Origin: Firmicutes bacterium UBA1426
GTDB lineage: Bacteria > Bacillota > Clostridia > Peptostreptococcales > Anaerovoracaceae
NCBI GenBank assembly: GCA_002329675.1
Contig: DCUA01000022.1
Location: 6,031-23,413, forward strand
Reading direction: 5' to 3'
Length of the DNA stretch: 17,383 bases
The translations under genes were made by a program, and so were the position numbers. Below are positions 1 to 8,231 of the stretch, one piece after another; the stretch's first letter is position 1, and every line of letters begins with the position of its first letter. The notes under the pieces are model-generated. The model made no database searches. It worked only from the letters and a program-made list of their open reading frames with translations, and was not told the DNA's origin.

Positions 1-138
1 AAAAAGATATTCGGTGGTCTGGATCTCTCTGCCGACTTCCCTGCATTGGGTAACAGTGCACTGTACAGTGTAACGGAAATGCATTCGAAGCAGGATATCG
101 ACAAGCTTGCGTCTGCTTTGAAGGAGGTGCTGAAATAA
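1..138 (+). CDS. gcvPA: Glycine dehydrogenase (decarboxylating) subunit 1, C-terminal end only
   Basis: Only the last 45 codons are inside the window, and the gene starts upstream of it. The tail contains FGGLDLSADFPALGNSALY and VTEMHSKQDID, which resemble the usual C-terminus of the alpha subunit of two-subunit glycine decarboxylase (GGLDLG...N..L..VTE...K..ID). The stop codon TAA at 136-138 shares its last base with the ATG of gcvPB (TAATG), so the two are translationally coupled. This subunit forms the P-protein heterodimer with GcvPB, which decarboxylates glycine and passes the aminomethyl group to lipoylated H-protein. The assignment rests on this short tail plus the neighbour. Confidence 0.85.
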   Translation, partial: KKIFGGLDLSADFPALGNSALYSVTEMHSKQDIDKLASALKEVLK

Positions 139-1694
139 TGAAAGATGTCAAACTGAGAAAATATCATTCCGCGTCCTGGGATGAACCCCTGATCATGGAG
201 ATGGGGACAAAGGGAGAAAGAGGGATCATACCTCCTAAAGCAGCGAAAGAAGTAGCGGAGAAGCTTGGGGAAGCTATGGACCTGCTGCCTGCCGGGATGA
301 GAAGGCAAAAGAGTATTAATCTACCGGAAGTATCACAGTATCATGTTCTGCAGCATTACCTCAGACTATCTCAAATGACCCTGGGTATGGACCTGGGATC
401 CGATATCGGTGAGGGCACCTGTACCATGAAGTACAGCCCGAAGATGCACGATCAGGTGGTCAACTCCAGCAAGTTTGCAGACCTGCATCCCTGCCAGCCT
501 CAGGAAACTCTCCAGGGGATCCTGGAAATAGTTTACGGCCTGGAGCAGTATCTGAAGCAGATATCCGGGATGTCCAAATTCACGTTCCAACCGGGCGGTG
601 GTTCTCACGCTACCTATACCAACGCCTGCCTGATCCGGAAGTACCATGAGGCAAGGGGCGAGCTTGCACAGAGAGATGAAGTCATAACCACTATATTTTC
701 CCATCCCTGTGACGGTGCCACACCGGCGACAGCAGGTTTTAAAGTTATCACCCTGATGCCCGATGAGAATGGATATCCGGATCTGGAGGCCCTGAAGGCC
801 ATTGTTTCGGAACGGACCGCAGGTATCATGTTTACCAATCCGGAGGATACGGGTATCTTTAATCCCAAGGTGGCAGAATACGTGAAGGTAGTTCACGACG
901 CAGGAGGACTTTGTTTCTACGACCAGGCGAATGCAAACGGTATCATGGGTATTGCAAGAGCCTTTGATGCAGGCTTTGACGCTTGTCATTTCAACCTGCA
1001 CAAGACATTCTCCTCACCCCACGGCTGTGAAGGACCTGCATCAGGAGCCTACGGAGTCAGAGAGGAGTTAGCCAAATACCTGCCGGTACCCACGGTGGAG
1101 TTTGATGGTTCAAAGTACTATCTGGATTACGACAGACCGGAAAGCATAGGCAAGGTGAGAAGTTTCCTGGGAAATCTGGAATGCGTTATCCGGGCCTACG
1201 CATGGATCCGCAGCATGGGTGCGGAAGGGATCAAAACCGCTGCTCAGATCTCTGTCCTCAACAATAATTATATGGATCAGTTACTGCTGAACATTAAAGG
1301 TGTGACCAGACCTTACGCCGAGGGCAAGAGAAGGCTGGAACAGGCCAGATATAGCCTGGGGCAGGTCAAGGAGGATACGGGAGTGGGTACTGCTGAGATA
1401 CGGAACCGCTTCAGTGATTTCGGTATCCAAGGGTATTGGATGAGCCATCATCCCTGGATCGTTCCGGAACCCTTTACACCGGAGCCCTGCGAAACCTATT
1501 CCAAGGAAGATCTGGATTATTGGGCAGCAGCTCTGGCCCAGTGTGTGAAGGAGGCCTACGAGGATCCTGAATTTGTGATGAATGCGCCTCACGCAATGGC
1601 CAACACCAAGATTCTGGATGATTCACTGGTGGAGGATCCGGAAAGATGGGCCTGCACATACCGGGCTTATAAAAAGAAGAAAACAAGTAAGTAA
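138..1694 (+). CDS. gcvPB: Glycine dehydrogenase (decarboxylating) subunit 2, divergent form
   Basis: This 518-residue protein is the PLP-carrying half of the P-protein of the glycine cleavage system, a cytoplasmic enzyme that decarboxylates glycine and loads aminomethyl onto H-protein. The PLP lysine should be Lys289 in HFNLHKTFSSPHG, with Asp262 (FYDQANAN) as the pyridine-nitrogen partner. Other family marks are FTNPEDTGIF, FLGNLECVIRAYAWIRSMGAEG and HHPWIVPEPF. It differs from the usual sequence in several places: the glycine-rich stretch after the lysine reads HGCEGPASG instead of HGGGGPG, and the usual AHGTNPASA region reads SHPCDGATPATAG. It is longer than the common 470-490 residues and ends in a lysine-rich tail. 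The ATG is fixed by the one-base overlap with gcvPA, with GGAGG at 123-127 as ribosome binding site. The fold is certain; a shift in catalytic detail is possible. Confidence 0.9.
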   Translation: MKDVKLRKYHSASWDEPLIMEMGTKGERGIIPPKAAKEVAEKLGEAMDLLPAGMRRQKSINLPEVSQYHVLQHYLRLSQMTLGMDLGSDIGEGTCTMKYSPKMHDQVVNSSKFADLHPCQPQETLQGILEIVYGLEQYLKQISGMSKFTFQPGGGSHATYTNACLIRKYHEARGELAQRDEVITTIFSHPCDGATPATAGFKVITLMPDENGYPDLEALKAIVSERTAGIMFTNPEDTGIFNPKVAEYVKVVHDAGGLCFYDQANANGIMGIARAFDAGFDACHFNLHKTFSSPHGCEGPASGAYGVREELAKYLPVPTVEFDGSKYYLDYDRPESIGKVRSFLGNLECVIRAYAWIRSMGAEGIKTAAQISVLNNNYMDQLLLNIKGVTRPYAEGKRRLEQARYSLGQVKEDTGVGTAEIRNRFSDFGIQGYWMSHHPWIVPEPFTPEPCETYSKEDLDYWAAALAQCVKEAYEDPEFVMNAPHAMANTKILDDSLVEDPERWACTYRAYKKKKTSK

Positions 1695-1699
1695 AACAA

Positions 1700-1734
1700 G
1701 CGTCCCGCCGAGGAAACATTGCTCGGTGGGACGC
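1700..1734 (+). other. Intergenic 13-bp RNA hairpin between gcvPB and the kinase gene
   Basis: GCGTCCCGCCGAG (1700-1712) pairs with CTCGGTGGGACGC (1722-1734) with one G-U pair and a 9-base loop. It begins five bases after the gcvPB stop. No T-run follows on the + strand, only AAGATTATTATTA, so it is a poor intrinsic terminator. It may protect the 3' end of the gcv part of the message, mark a processing site, or attenuate weakly. The stem is seen directly; the role is inferred. Confidence 0.6.
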
Positions 1735-1764
1735 AAGATTATTATTACAACAGGAGGAAGACAT

Positions 1765-2898
1765 ATGCGGAAAGTGGGGCTGATCATCAACCCTTTGGCC
1801 GGGATCGGCGGTAGAGTGGGCCTTAAAGGAAGCGACGGCAGGGAGATTGTTGAGAAAGCCTTTGCTATGGGCGCGGTAGCAGAAGCACCTTTGAAGGCGG
1901 GCAGAGCGCTGAACCGCCTGGTGAACATGAAGGAGGAATTTCAACTTCTGACATACCCGGGGCCCATGGGGGAGGACGTTGCACGGGACATGGGCTTTGA
2001 TCCTGTTGTACTGGGTTCCCTGGAAGGAGAATGGACTACCCCTGAGGATACGGAAAAGGCAGCTGTGGATTTGAGAGAGGCCGGGGCGGAGCTGATCCTT
2101 TTTGCAGGAGGTGACGGCACTGCAAGGAACGTCTATCATGCAATCGGAAACAGCCTGCCAGTAATCGGCATCCCCGCAGGAGTGAAGATTCATTCTGCTG
2201 TCTATGCTGATACACCTACTCACGCAGGAGATGCGGCTGCATTGTTCCTTTCGGGAAGCGGTCGTATTCAACTTCGGGAAGCCGAAGTTATGGACATCGA
2301 TGAAGAAGCCTTTCGTCAGGACAGAGTATCTGCCAGGCTTTACGGATATATGACCGTTCCCAATGTACGAAACCTCATGCAGAGTGCTAAGGCTGGAAGT
2401 GTCAGCACGGAGAGCGATACTATGATGTCTATTGCATCCCACATAGTTACCCATATGGAACAGGATGTATGCTATCTCATGGGGCCGGGAACGACGATCC
2501 GAGCTGTAATGGATGTACTGGGTCTTAAGAATACGCTCTTAGGAGTTGACGCCGTTCTGAACAGGGAATTGGTTGGTTCCGATCTGAACGAGTCAGCACT
2601 GCTGGAGCTGTTGGACGAAATGGATAGCAAAGGCATTCCCTCCAAAGTAGTAGTAACAGTAATAGGCGGACAGGGTTATGTATTCGGAAGGGGTAACCAG
2701 CAGTTGAGCCATAGAGTCCTAAAAAGAGTGGGAAAAGACAACATTATCATAGCTGCTACTGAAGCCAAGATGATAGCACTGGGCGGAAAACCCCTGCTCG
2801 TGGATACCGGGGATGTAACAGTAAATGAACAGCTGTCAGGTTATGTTAAGGTGATCACCTCTATGAACCGTCAGATGGCTTATCGTGTTGCTTACTAA
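1765..2898 (+). CDS. ATP-NAD kinase family protein (COG3199/AcoX type)
   Basis: This 377-residue protein has the diacylglycerol/NAD-kinase fold. It opens with KVGLIINPLAGIGG (nucleotide-binding start, residues 3-16) and carries the kinase motif GGDGTARN at 115-122. GIPAGVKIHSAVYA (135-148) and, towards the C-terminus, VIGGQGYVFGRGNQQ and LLVDTGD are typical of the COG3199 group. That group is predicted to phosphorylate NAD using ATP or polyphosphate and includes AcoX of acetoin operons; its exact substrate is poorly settled. The ATG at 1765 has AGGAGG at 1752-1757. The frame stays open further upstream into gcvPB, but that stretch has no ribosome binding site and runs through the hairpin. A role in adjusting NADP(H) for glycine or alcohol metabolism, with the dehydrogenase downstream, is inference. 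Confidence 0.85.
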   Translation: MRKVGLIINPLAGIGGRVGLKGSDGREIVEKAFAMGAVAEAPLKAGRALNRLVNMKEEFQLLTYPGPMGEDVARDMGFDPVVLGSLEGEWTTPEDTEKAAVDLREAGAELILFAGGDGTARNVYHAIGNSLPVIGIPAGVKIHSAVYADTPTHAGDAAALFLSGSGRIQLREAEVMDIDEEAFRQDRVSARLYGYMTVPNVRNLMQSAKAGSVSTESDTMMSIASHIVTHMEQDVCYLMGPGTTIRAVMDVLGLKNTLLGVDAVLNRELVGSDLNESALLELLDEMDSKGIPSKVVVTVIGGQGYVFGRGNQQLSHRVLKRVGKDNIIIAATEAKMIALGGKPLLVDTGDVTVNEQLSGYVKVITSMNRQMAYRVAY

Positions 2899-2917
2899 TC
2901 AGGAAAGGTGGGTACTT

Positions 2918-3700
2918 ATGTTTTCATTAGAAGGGAAGGTGGCCGTAGTTACAGGAGGAGGTTCCGGGCTGGGACTGGCGACTGTAAAGAGGTTTGTAAA
3001 AGCTGGTGCTTCTGTCGTCATGGCAGATATGAGGGATTGCAGCGATCTTGCAAAAGAGGTTGGCTGCGCTTTTGTACAGACGGATGTGACAAAAGAGGAG
3101 CAGGTGGAAAACTTAATGAAAACAGCGGTGGAGCTTTTTGGTCCTCTTGATGTAGTGATCAATAATGCCGGGATCATTTCCCCTGAGCAACTCATTGATG
3201 ATGCGGTGCTTGAGGATTATGAAAAGCTCTATCGCGTCAATGCCCTGGGTGTGCTCCTTGGCATTAAATATGGAGCCAGATACATGAAAGACGGAGGATC
3301 CATAGTTAATACTGCATCCAATTCTGCTAATGGTGATTTCTCCGGATACGGGGCCTATATTGCTTCAAAGTGTGCCGTGGTAGGTATCACAAAGGCAGCA
3401 GCCGTCGAATACGCCCCTCGAAAAATCCGGGTGAACTGTATCTGCCCGAATACCATTGACACTCCAATGGCCTATGCGGAGGGTTGCGAGACGGAATTAC
3501 AGCTGGTGGGTATCCTGACTCCTCTGGCTCGCATGTGCAAGCCGGAAGAAGCAGCTGCATTGTTTCATTTCCTGGCTTCTGACGATTGCGGATATATCAC
3601 CGGGGAGGACATATACATCGATGGCGGCATGAAAGTAGGCCACGGAGACAATAAGGTCCGGTTCATCATGGAGGCGTTAGCAGCAGCGGAGGATTCCTGA
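2918..3700 (+). CDS. Short-chain dehydrogenase/reductase (classical SDR, NAD type)
   Basis: The protein has 260 residues, the standard length for a classical SDR. The coenzyme motif TGGGSGLG is at 12-19, INNAG at 81-85, the catalytic tyrosine and lysine in YIASK (Tyr147, Lys151) and the likely catalytic serine at Ser134 (NTASNSAN). An aspartate at the end of the second strand (Asp37, VVMADMRD) favours NAD over NADP. The C-terminus has the usual ITGEDIYIDGG. The start at 2918 follows AGGAAAGGTGG (2901-2911) and fits the typical MFSLEGKVAVVTGG opening; an upstream in-frame ATG at 2885 lies inside the kinase gene and has no good site. It lies 19 bases after the kinase gene and is the last gene before the terminator. 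The substrate is unknown: an alcohol, hydroxyacid or amino-acid-derived carbonyl is equally possible. Confidence 0.9.
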   Translation: MFSLEGKVAVVTGGGSGLGLATVKRFVKAGASVVMADMRDCSDLAKEVGCAFVQTDVTKEEQVENLMKTAVELFGPLDVVINNAGIISPEQLIDDAVLEDYEKLYRVNALGVLLGIKYGARYMKDGGSIVNTASNSANGDFSGYGAYIASKCAVVGITKAAAVEYAPRKIRVNCICPNTIDTPMAYAEGCETELQLVGILTPLARMCKPEEAAALFHFLASDDCGYITGEDIYIDGGMKVGHGDNKVRFIMEALAAAEDS

Positions 3701-4045
3701 AACAATAACCGACTTAAAGTGACAAATTAAGTCATTGCAATGCTTATAAGGTAATGGTAGGATAAGACAAACAATACATGTCCGCTTACATACTCGGCAC
3801 TTAATCTGATAACATTTTAGAAAACGATACATTAAAGACAAAGAACAAGATTCGATCTTCGGGCGATTATGGTTCTTTGTCTTTTCTTTTTGTACATCGC
3901 TTCCATTGATAACCATCAGGAGGCGGGGACGTCTTCCAAAAGAGTATTAAATGTGAGGGGGTGAAGAAGGTTCTTACTCCGCAGACATGTTCTGCAGCCA
4001 GAAGTTTTATGTTCAACTGCTGAAAAGTAATAAGGAGGACAAAAA
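3701..4045. other. Intergenic region with palindromes and terminator
   Basis: No convincing gene lies in these 345 bases. Just after the SDR stop is a perfect 7-bp stem (GACTTAA 3711-3717 with TTAAGTC 3727-3733), followed by the palindrome CATTGCAATG (3733-3742). A strong terminator follows at 3834-3890. From there to the peptidase start at 4046 I see no promoter with a convincing -35/-10 pair, although a transcript must start somewhere here or read through. The AAGGAGG at 4032-4038 is the ribosome binding site of the next gene. Confidence 0.6.
3834..3890 (+). terminator. Rho-independent terminator after the gcvPB-SDR unit
   Basis: AAAGACAAAGAAC (3834-3846) pairs perfectly with GTTCTTTGTCTTT (3872-3884), a 13-bp stem. 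The run TTCTTTT follows at 3884-3890. The 25-base loop holds a second small stem (AAGAT-TCG-ATCTT, 3847-3859). It is well placed to end transcription before the peptidase gene. Confidence 0.8.
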
Positions 4046-7000
4046 ATGATTCGTACTAAACCTTTTAGCAGGCTCCTAGTGGTCTTCTTGGTGTTGGCTT
4101 TAACGTTTACTATGAGCGTACCAGCCTTTGGAGAAAGTGAAAATCTTCCCGACGGCAATATCACGGTTGTAGAAAATTTGCAATTAACAGAACCGGAAGG
4201 TGCCATAGAAGATTCGCTTGACGGGCCGGAAGTAACATCGGGCAGTATAGAAATCAAGCGCGTCGAGGTTTTAAATGGTGGTGAGCAGCAGGCACTGTGG
4301 CGCAACGCCGAAAGATGGAACATCAGCCGCTATACCGTTTACAAGGGTAATGATCCGGTGCTCGGCGGAGAAGACCACGATCCGGACAGGTATTATACGA
4401 CAGCGCGCATGGTCAACATGCAGGATCCCAGGACTTTCTTCCTGGAAATCACCATCCCCAAAGGGGATTATACCGGTATCGGGGACGAAGCCGGACAGTT
4501 TAATCCTGAGAACGTCACTTTTACCTACAGTCCCAACGGTTGGAATCCGATCATAGGGACAACGACGGCAGGAACTGACAATCTGCCCAACGCTCGGACC
4601 GGGGCGACGGATGCCAGAATTGAAGGCGAGTTTATTATCATTGACGCGAGCGTTTCCTTCGATGGGATAGGCCGGCAAACCAGAGCTGAAATCAACAGGC
4701 CTTACCTACCGTATTACGACAACGGGAGACCGAGCGCGTCCATTTGGGGTCGTATCGGTGAATGGCCTTTATCCGTCCTTTACAACGGAAATGAAATTGC
4801 CAGTATGCAGCTTCGGACAGCTCTGAGCGACTCACACCAAAGATGGGCAGAGATGGACGACTGGGCACAAGACTATATCGATACATACGGTCCCCAGGGT
4901 GGTACCGAATACGGCGATAAGGGCCGATATTTGATGGTCGAATCCATGGGCAAATCTGCAGAGGGACGTGATATATGGGCAGTGGTCATTTCCGATTCCA
5001 AGGCTTCGGTAGACTACCATCTGAACACGACCGTACCCCTTATGAATACCGACCCTGCCTTGATGCAGAGCCAGCTTCAGGATGAATCTTTCAATCACAG
5101 GGGAGTGCTTATGTTCAATGCTATACACGGCAATGAGGTTCAGGCCAACGGCCTGCTTCCGGACATAAGAGACCGACTGATGAACGAAGACACTGTGACC
5201 TTCGGTGTGAGGGATAAGGAGGCCACTCAGCGGGTGCTCCCCACATCCAACACCAGCTCAGGGGGTACCCGATTGGGCGAAGGTGTTGGCCGCAGCGATC
5301 AGATCACCACGGTGGAACTTGATGTGGATGAGTTTCTGGACGAGTATATCGTCGTGTTGCTGCTTTGGAGCAACCCTGACGGTAACGAGAGACCCCAGAG
5401 AACGAACATCTTCGGGCAGGACCCGAACCGTGACGGCGGGATTTTCGCTTTTCCTGAGACCAGAGCAACAGTCAGGTGTCTAACCAAGTGGGACCCCATC
5501 TATTTTGCTGAGTTCCACGATGATGTCAGTACTTTCCAGATCGACGGATGCACCCCGCCGACGGAGGCAAGCCTTGAGGCTGACCTGATCGACAACTATA
5601 TGGTGAAGCTCCTTGATGCCGTTGGGTATGGTGCCCTGGGCAACAGTTTTACCAACTTCAGTATACCGACCAGAGACATGGTTTCGGATTGGGATGCCGG
5701 TGCTCTTCTTTATTCTGCCTCGATAGCCATGATGAACGGCTCGCTCGGAAGCACCTGGGAGTTTCCCATGAACAATCAGGATGCTATCGACTCCGGTTTG
5801 TCAGGTATATTCAACCTCATGAAATACATGTCTGACGAACGGGACGGTCTTTACGATAACAAACTGGAGTACAAAGTGCGCGGTGTGGAGAACATCGATG
5901 CCAAGGATAAAGTCGATCCCCTTCTTACAAGTGTTCACTGGCTTCTGGAAGAAGTGAGGGATCAGGTAAGCTTTGAAATGAACACGGCTGTTCAGCAGGC
6001 CCGTCCGCGTCCGAAGGATGCCGACGGCAACGAGTTGTCCTTCTTCCCTGAATACTGGATACTTCCGGTAGACACATCATTGCAATTCAGTCCATCCGGG
6101 GTGGTAGAAGCGCTGGCTGCAATTCAGGAGTTAGGCGGTGTCGAGATAGAAAGGACTACTGAACCGGTATTGGTTGATGGCGTAACATATCCCGCCGGAA
6201 CGTATGTCATCGACATGCACCAGGGCCGCAGGTCATGGGCGCATTCCGTTCTTTATCCTGGTTTTGATTCCAATATATATGGAAGTGCACTATACGACGG
6301 CAACACTGTCACCAGCTGGCCGGCTCAGAAGGGCTTCAACGCTTTATGCTCATGGAAAACGGATGCTTTCAAAGGAAAGACCGAAAAGGTCGACCTTGTT
6401 AAGCAGGTAGAATTGCCCGGAAACGGCGAATTCGTCATTTACAAGAATGCAGGCCACGATGCCGTCAGACTCACAAACAGGCTGCTAAATGCCGGTAAAG
6501 ACGCCTGGATGGTTACGAATTACATCCCGGGTGCAGCTCTCGGCGATATCGTAGCAAGGCGTGCGGATGTTCTTGAAATGGCAGGTCCAGAGATAAACCC
6601 GATTTGGGGGCCTTTGGCATTGAACGTGTTTGGAATTGACGGCGGCAATACCCCGCCCGACAGCAGTGTAGCCACGAAGCTTGTCAAGCCGGTCATTGCG
6701 ATATCCCGTCCATCGGGTAATACGCTCAGGTTTGCCTTTGATTCGCTGGAGTTTATCGATAACTTTGGCGGAACGTCGGCATCAGGTCCGGGCGCAGTCT
6801 ATGTTGGAACATCGGCTACATCCAATTCCGCCAATCTGCCGCAGTTCCTGTACAACATCAATGCCTCCAATCTGAGTTCCGCTAATGCACTGGGAGCAAA
6901 TGCCGTGAGTGCCAAATCCGGATTGAGCGGTCAGAGCGAAATGTTAGGCAAGGCCGATTGGTGTGCTTCCAGCACTGTAGCAGCTAACTTCGGGCTGTTT

Positions 7001-8209
7001 GATAAGCTGTTTGCCTTTAACGCAATTAAGTATCAGGATCCGCGCAGCGATGTAAAGGTATTAGCAGCGTTCACCGACGAAGACGATATCTATTTATCGG
7101 GACGCAAGGGTGCGAATAACGCCAGCCAGCTAAAAGGCGCGATCATGGCGGTTTCCGGCATCAGGGCGGAAAGCGGCACTCAGATCACCGCCATCAATGA
7201 AGACATTTTCACAAGGGATCGCTATCAGGCCATGTGGAACCTTATGGCGAACACCATATTCGCAGGCGCTGCGGGCATAAGGGATCTTCCCATGCCGTAT
7301 GCAACAGCGGACAAAAATGGCATTGACGTTACAATTGACTTTGTTGCTCAGGATACGGCTGGCGTGGCCGAAGGCGTAACCTTGCCCATCACAAAGTACA
7401 AAGTGACAGGCTACCTGCTGGAGCCGGCTTATGATGGCAGCAGCGACTGGCTTGATTATGAAGGGACGTTCAGCATTCAGCGGACTGGCAAAGTGTATGT
7501 CCATTGGTATGCTGAAAATTCATTAGGCGTAAGCAATCAAGGAACCTTTATGTTCGAAGGAGACGGGGAATCGTATCCCACCGTCAGCATCCGCACGGCA
7601 GCTGAGACATTGATCGGAGATCCTGTTACCTTTACCATTAGTGTTGCTGGCGTTGTTAATATGAGAGGTATCACCCTTGAGTTCGTAGTCAATGGCGATG
7701 AGCTCGTGAATAACGGCGACTTTATCGTGCCGGCCGGTTTGAAAGCAATGAACGACAAGATCACATGGAAGCAGATGCCGGGTACAAATCAATGGAAGGG
7801 AAGTGTGACCCTGGTGCCGGATCCTGTGAACCAGGGGATAACATCCGAAGGCAGGCTCGACGTTTTACAAATCGTGTATCAAAGTCCCGTAGATGTGGAT
7901 GGAACTGCAGGTATGGAAATTACAGCAACAACGATTTCCACATGGGATGAGGTTGCTAACGAGCCTGTTTATGTACAGCACATCGTCGATCCCGATCAGG
8001 CCACGACAATGATTAAACAGCGGTATTCCTCTTACGATCTCAATAAAGACGGCAAGATAGATATATTGGACCTCGGATATCCGCAGCAGTATTTTCTTGC
8101 TGACAAGAGTGACCTGGATTGGAATATGAAAAAAATCGCCGATGTAAATAAAGACGGCAGAGTCGATTTGTTTGATATGATGGATATCTTTGCACACTTC
8201 ACAGAGTAA
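4046..8209 (+). CDS. Secreted M14-family zinc carboxypeptidase with cohesin-like and dockerin domains
   Basis: This 1387-residue exported protein has a signal peptide at about 1-30 (basic start, hydrophobic core, VPAFG before the likely cut). Residues about 35-260 are beta-rich with no family I recognise. The M14 domain begins near 268 (ESMGKSAEGRDIW) and shows zinc ligands His361 and Glu364 (IHGNE) and His491 (AEFHDD). It also has substrate-side residues in NPDGNER (443-449) and DPNRD (459-463, Arg462) and the general base Glu572 (GSTWEFP). All catalytic positions are present, so activity is expected. A long C-terminal part resembles that of other large M14-like exoenzymes. An Ig-like stretch follows, then a cohesin-like domain at about 1178-1310. 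The protein ends in a dockerin with two EF-hand-like calcium loops, DLNKDGKID at 1331-1339 and DVNKDGRVD at 1366-1374. The start has AAGGAGG at 4032-4038. The next gene, 22 bases on, encodes a cohesin-like SLH protein that may be its anchor. The substrate is unknown; peptides or cell-wall peptides are likely. Confidence 0.87.
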   Translation: MIRTKPFSRLLVVFLVLALTFTMSVPAFGESENLPDGNITVVENLQLTEPEGAIEDSLDGPEVTSGSIEIKRVEVLNGGEQQALWRNAERWNISRYTVYKGNDPVLGGEDHDPDRYYTTARMVNMQDPRTFFLEITIPKGDYTGIGDEAGQFNPENVTFTYSPNGWNPIIGTTTAGTDNLPNARTGATDARIEGEFIIIDASVSFDGIGRQTRAEINRPYLPYYDNGRPSASIWGRIGEWPLSVLYNGNEIASMQLRTALSDSHQRWAEMDDWAQDYIDTYGPQGGTEYGDKGRYLMVESMGKSAEGRDIWAVVISDSKASVDYHLNTTVPLMNTDPALMQSQLQDESFNHRGVLMFNAIHGNEVQANGLLPDIRDRLMNEDTVTFGVRDKEATQRVLPTSNTSSGGTRLGEGVGRSDQITTVELDVDEFLDEYIVVLLLWSNPDGNERPQRTNIFGQDPNRDGGIFAFPETRATVRCLTKWDPIYFAEFHDDVSTFQIDGCTPPTEASLEADLIDNYMVKLLDAVGYGALGNSFTNFSIPTRDMVSDWDAGALLYSASIAMMNGSLGSTWEFPMNNQDAIDSGLSGIFNLMKYMSDERDGLYDNKLEYKVRGVENIDAKDKVDPLLTSVHWLLEEVRDQVSFEMNTAVQQARPRPKDADGNELSFFPEYWILPVDTSLQFSPSGVVEALAAIQELGGVEIERTTEPVLVDGVTYPAGTYVIDMHQGRRSWAHSVLYPGFDSNIYGSALYDGNTVTSWPAQKGFNALCSWKTDAFKGKTEKVDLVKQVELPGNGEFVIYKNAGHDAVRLTNRLLNAGKDAWMVTNYIPGAALGDIVARRADVLEMAGPEINPIWGPLALNVFGIDGGNTPPDSSVATKLVKPVIAISRPSGNTLRFAFDSLEFIDNFGGTSASGPGAVYVGTSATSNSANLPQFLYNINASNLSSANALGANAVSAKSGLSGQSEMLGKADWCASSTVAANFGLFDKLFAFNAIKYQDPRSDVKVLAAFTDEDDIYLSGRKGANNASQLKGAIMAVSGIRAESGTQITAINEDIFTRDRYQAMWNLMANTIFAGAAGIRDLPMPYATADKNGIDVTIDFVAQDTAGVAEGVTLPITKYKVTGYLLEPAYDGSSDWLDYEGTFSIQRTGKVYVHWYAENSLGVSNQGTFMFEGDGESYPTVSIRTAAETLIGDPVTFTISVAGVVNMRGITLEFVVNGDELVNNGDFIVPAGLKAMNDKITWKQMPGTNQWKGSVTLVPDPVNQGITSEGRLDVLQIVYQSPVDVDGTAGMEITATTISTWDEVANEPVYVQHIVDPDQATTMIKQRYSSYDLNKDGKIDILDLGYPQQYFLADKSDLDWNMKKIADVNKDGRVDLFDMMDIFAHFTE

Positions 8210-8231
8210 TGGATTAAAAAGGAGTTTAGGC

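Noticed and set aside
1582..1764. N-terminal extension of the ATP-NAD kinase from an upstream ATG
   Set aside because: It overlaps gcvPB, runs through the 13-bp hairpin and ignores the strong AGGAGG before 1765.
1474..2454. Long - strand open frame across gcvPB and the kinase gene
   Set aside because: It is opposite two well-supported genes, lacks any recognisable domain and runs through the intergenic hairpin.
3961..4023. GTG-started 20-codon leader peptide ahead of the M14 gene
   Set aside because: The G-rich stretch GAGGGG directly touches the GTG, leaving no spacing, and the peptide has no recognisable features.
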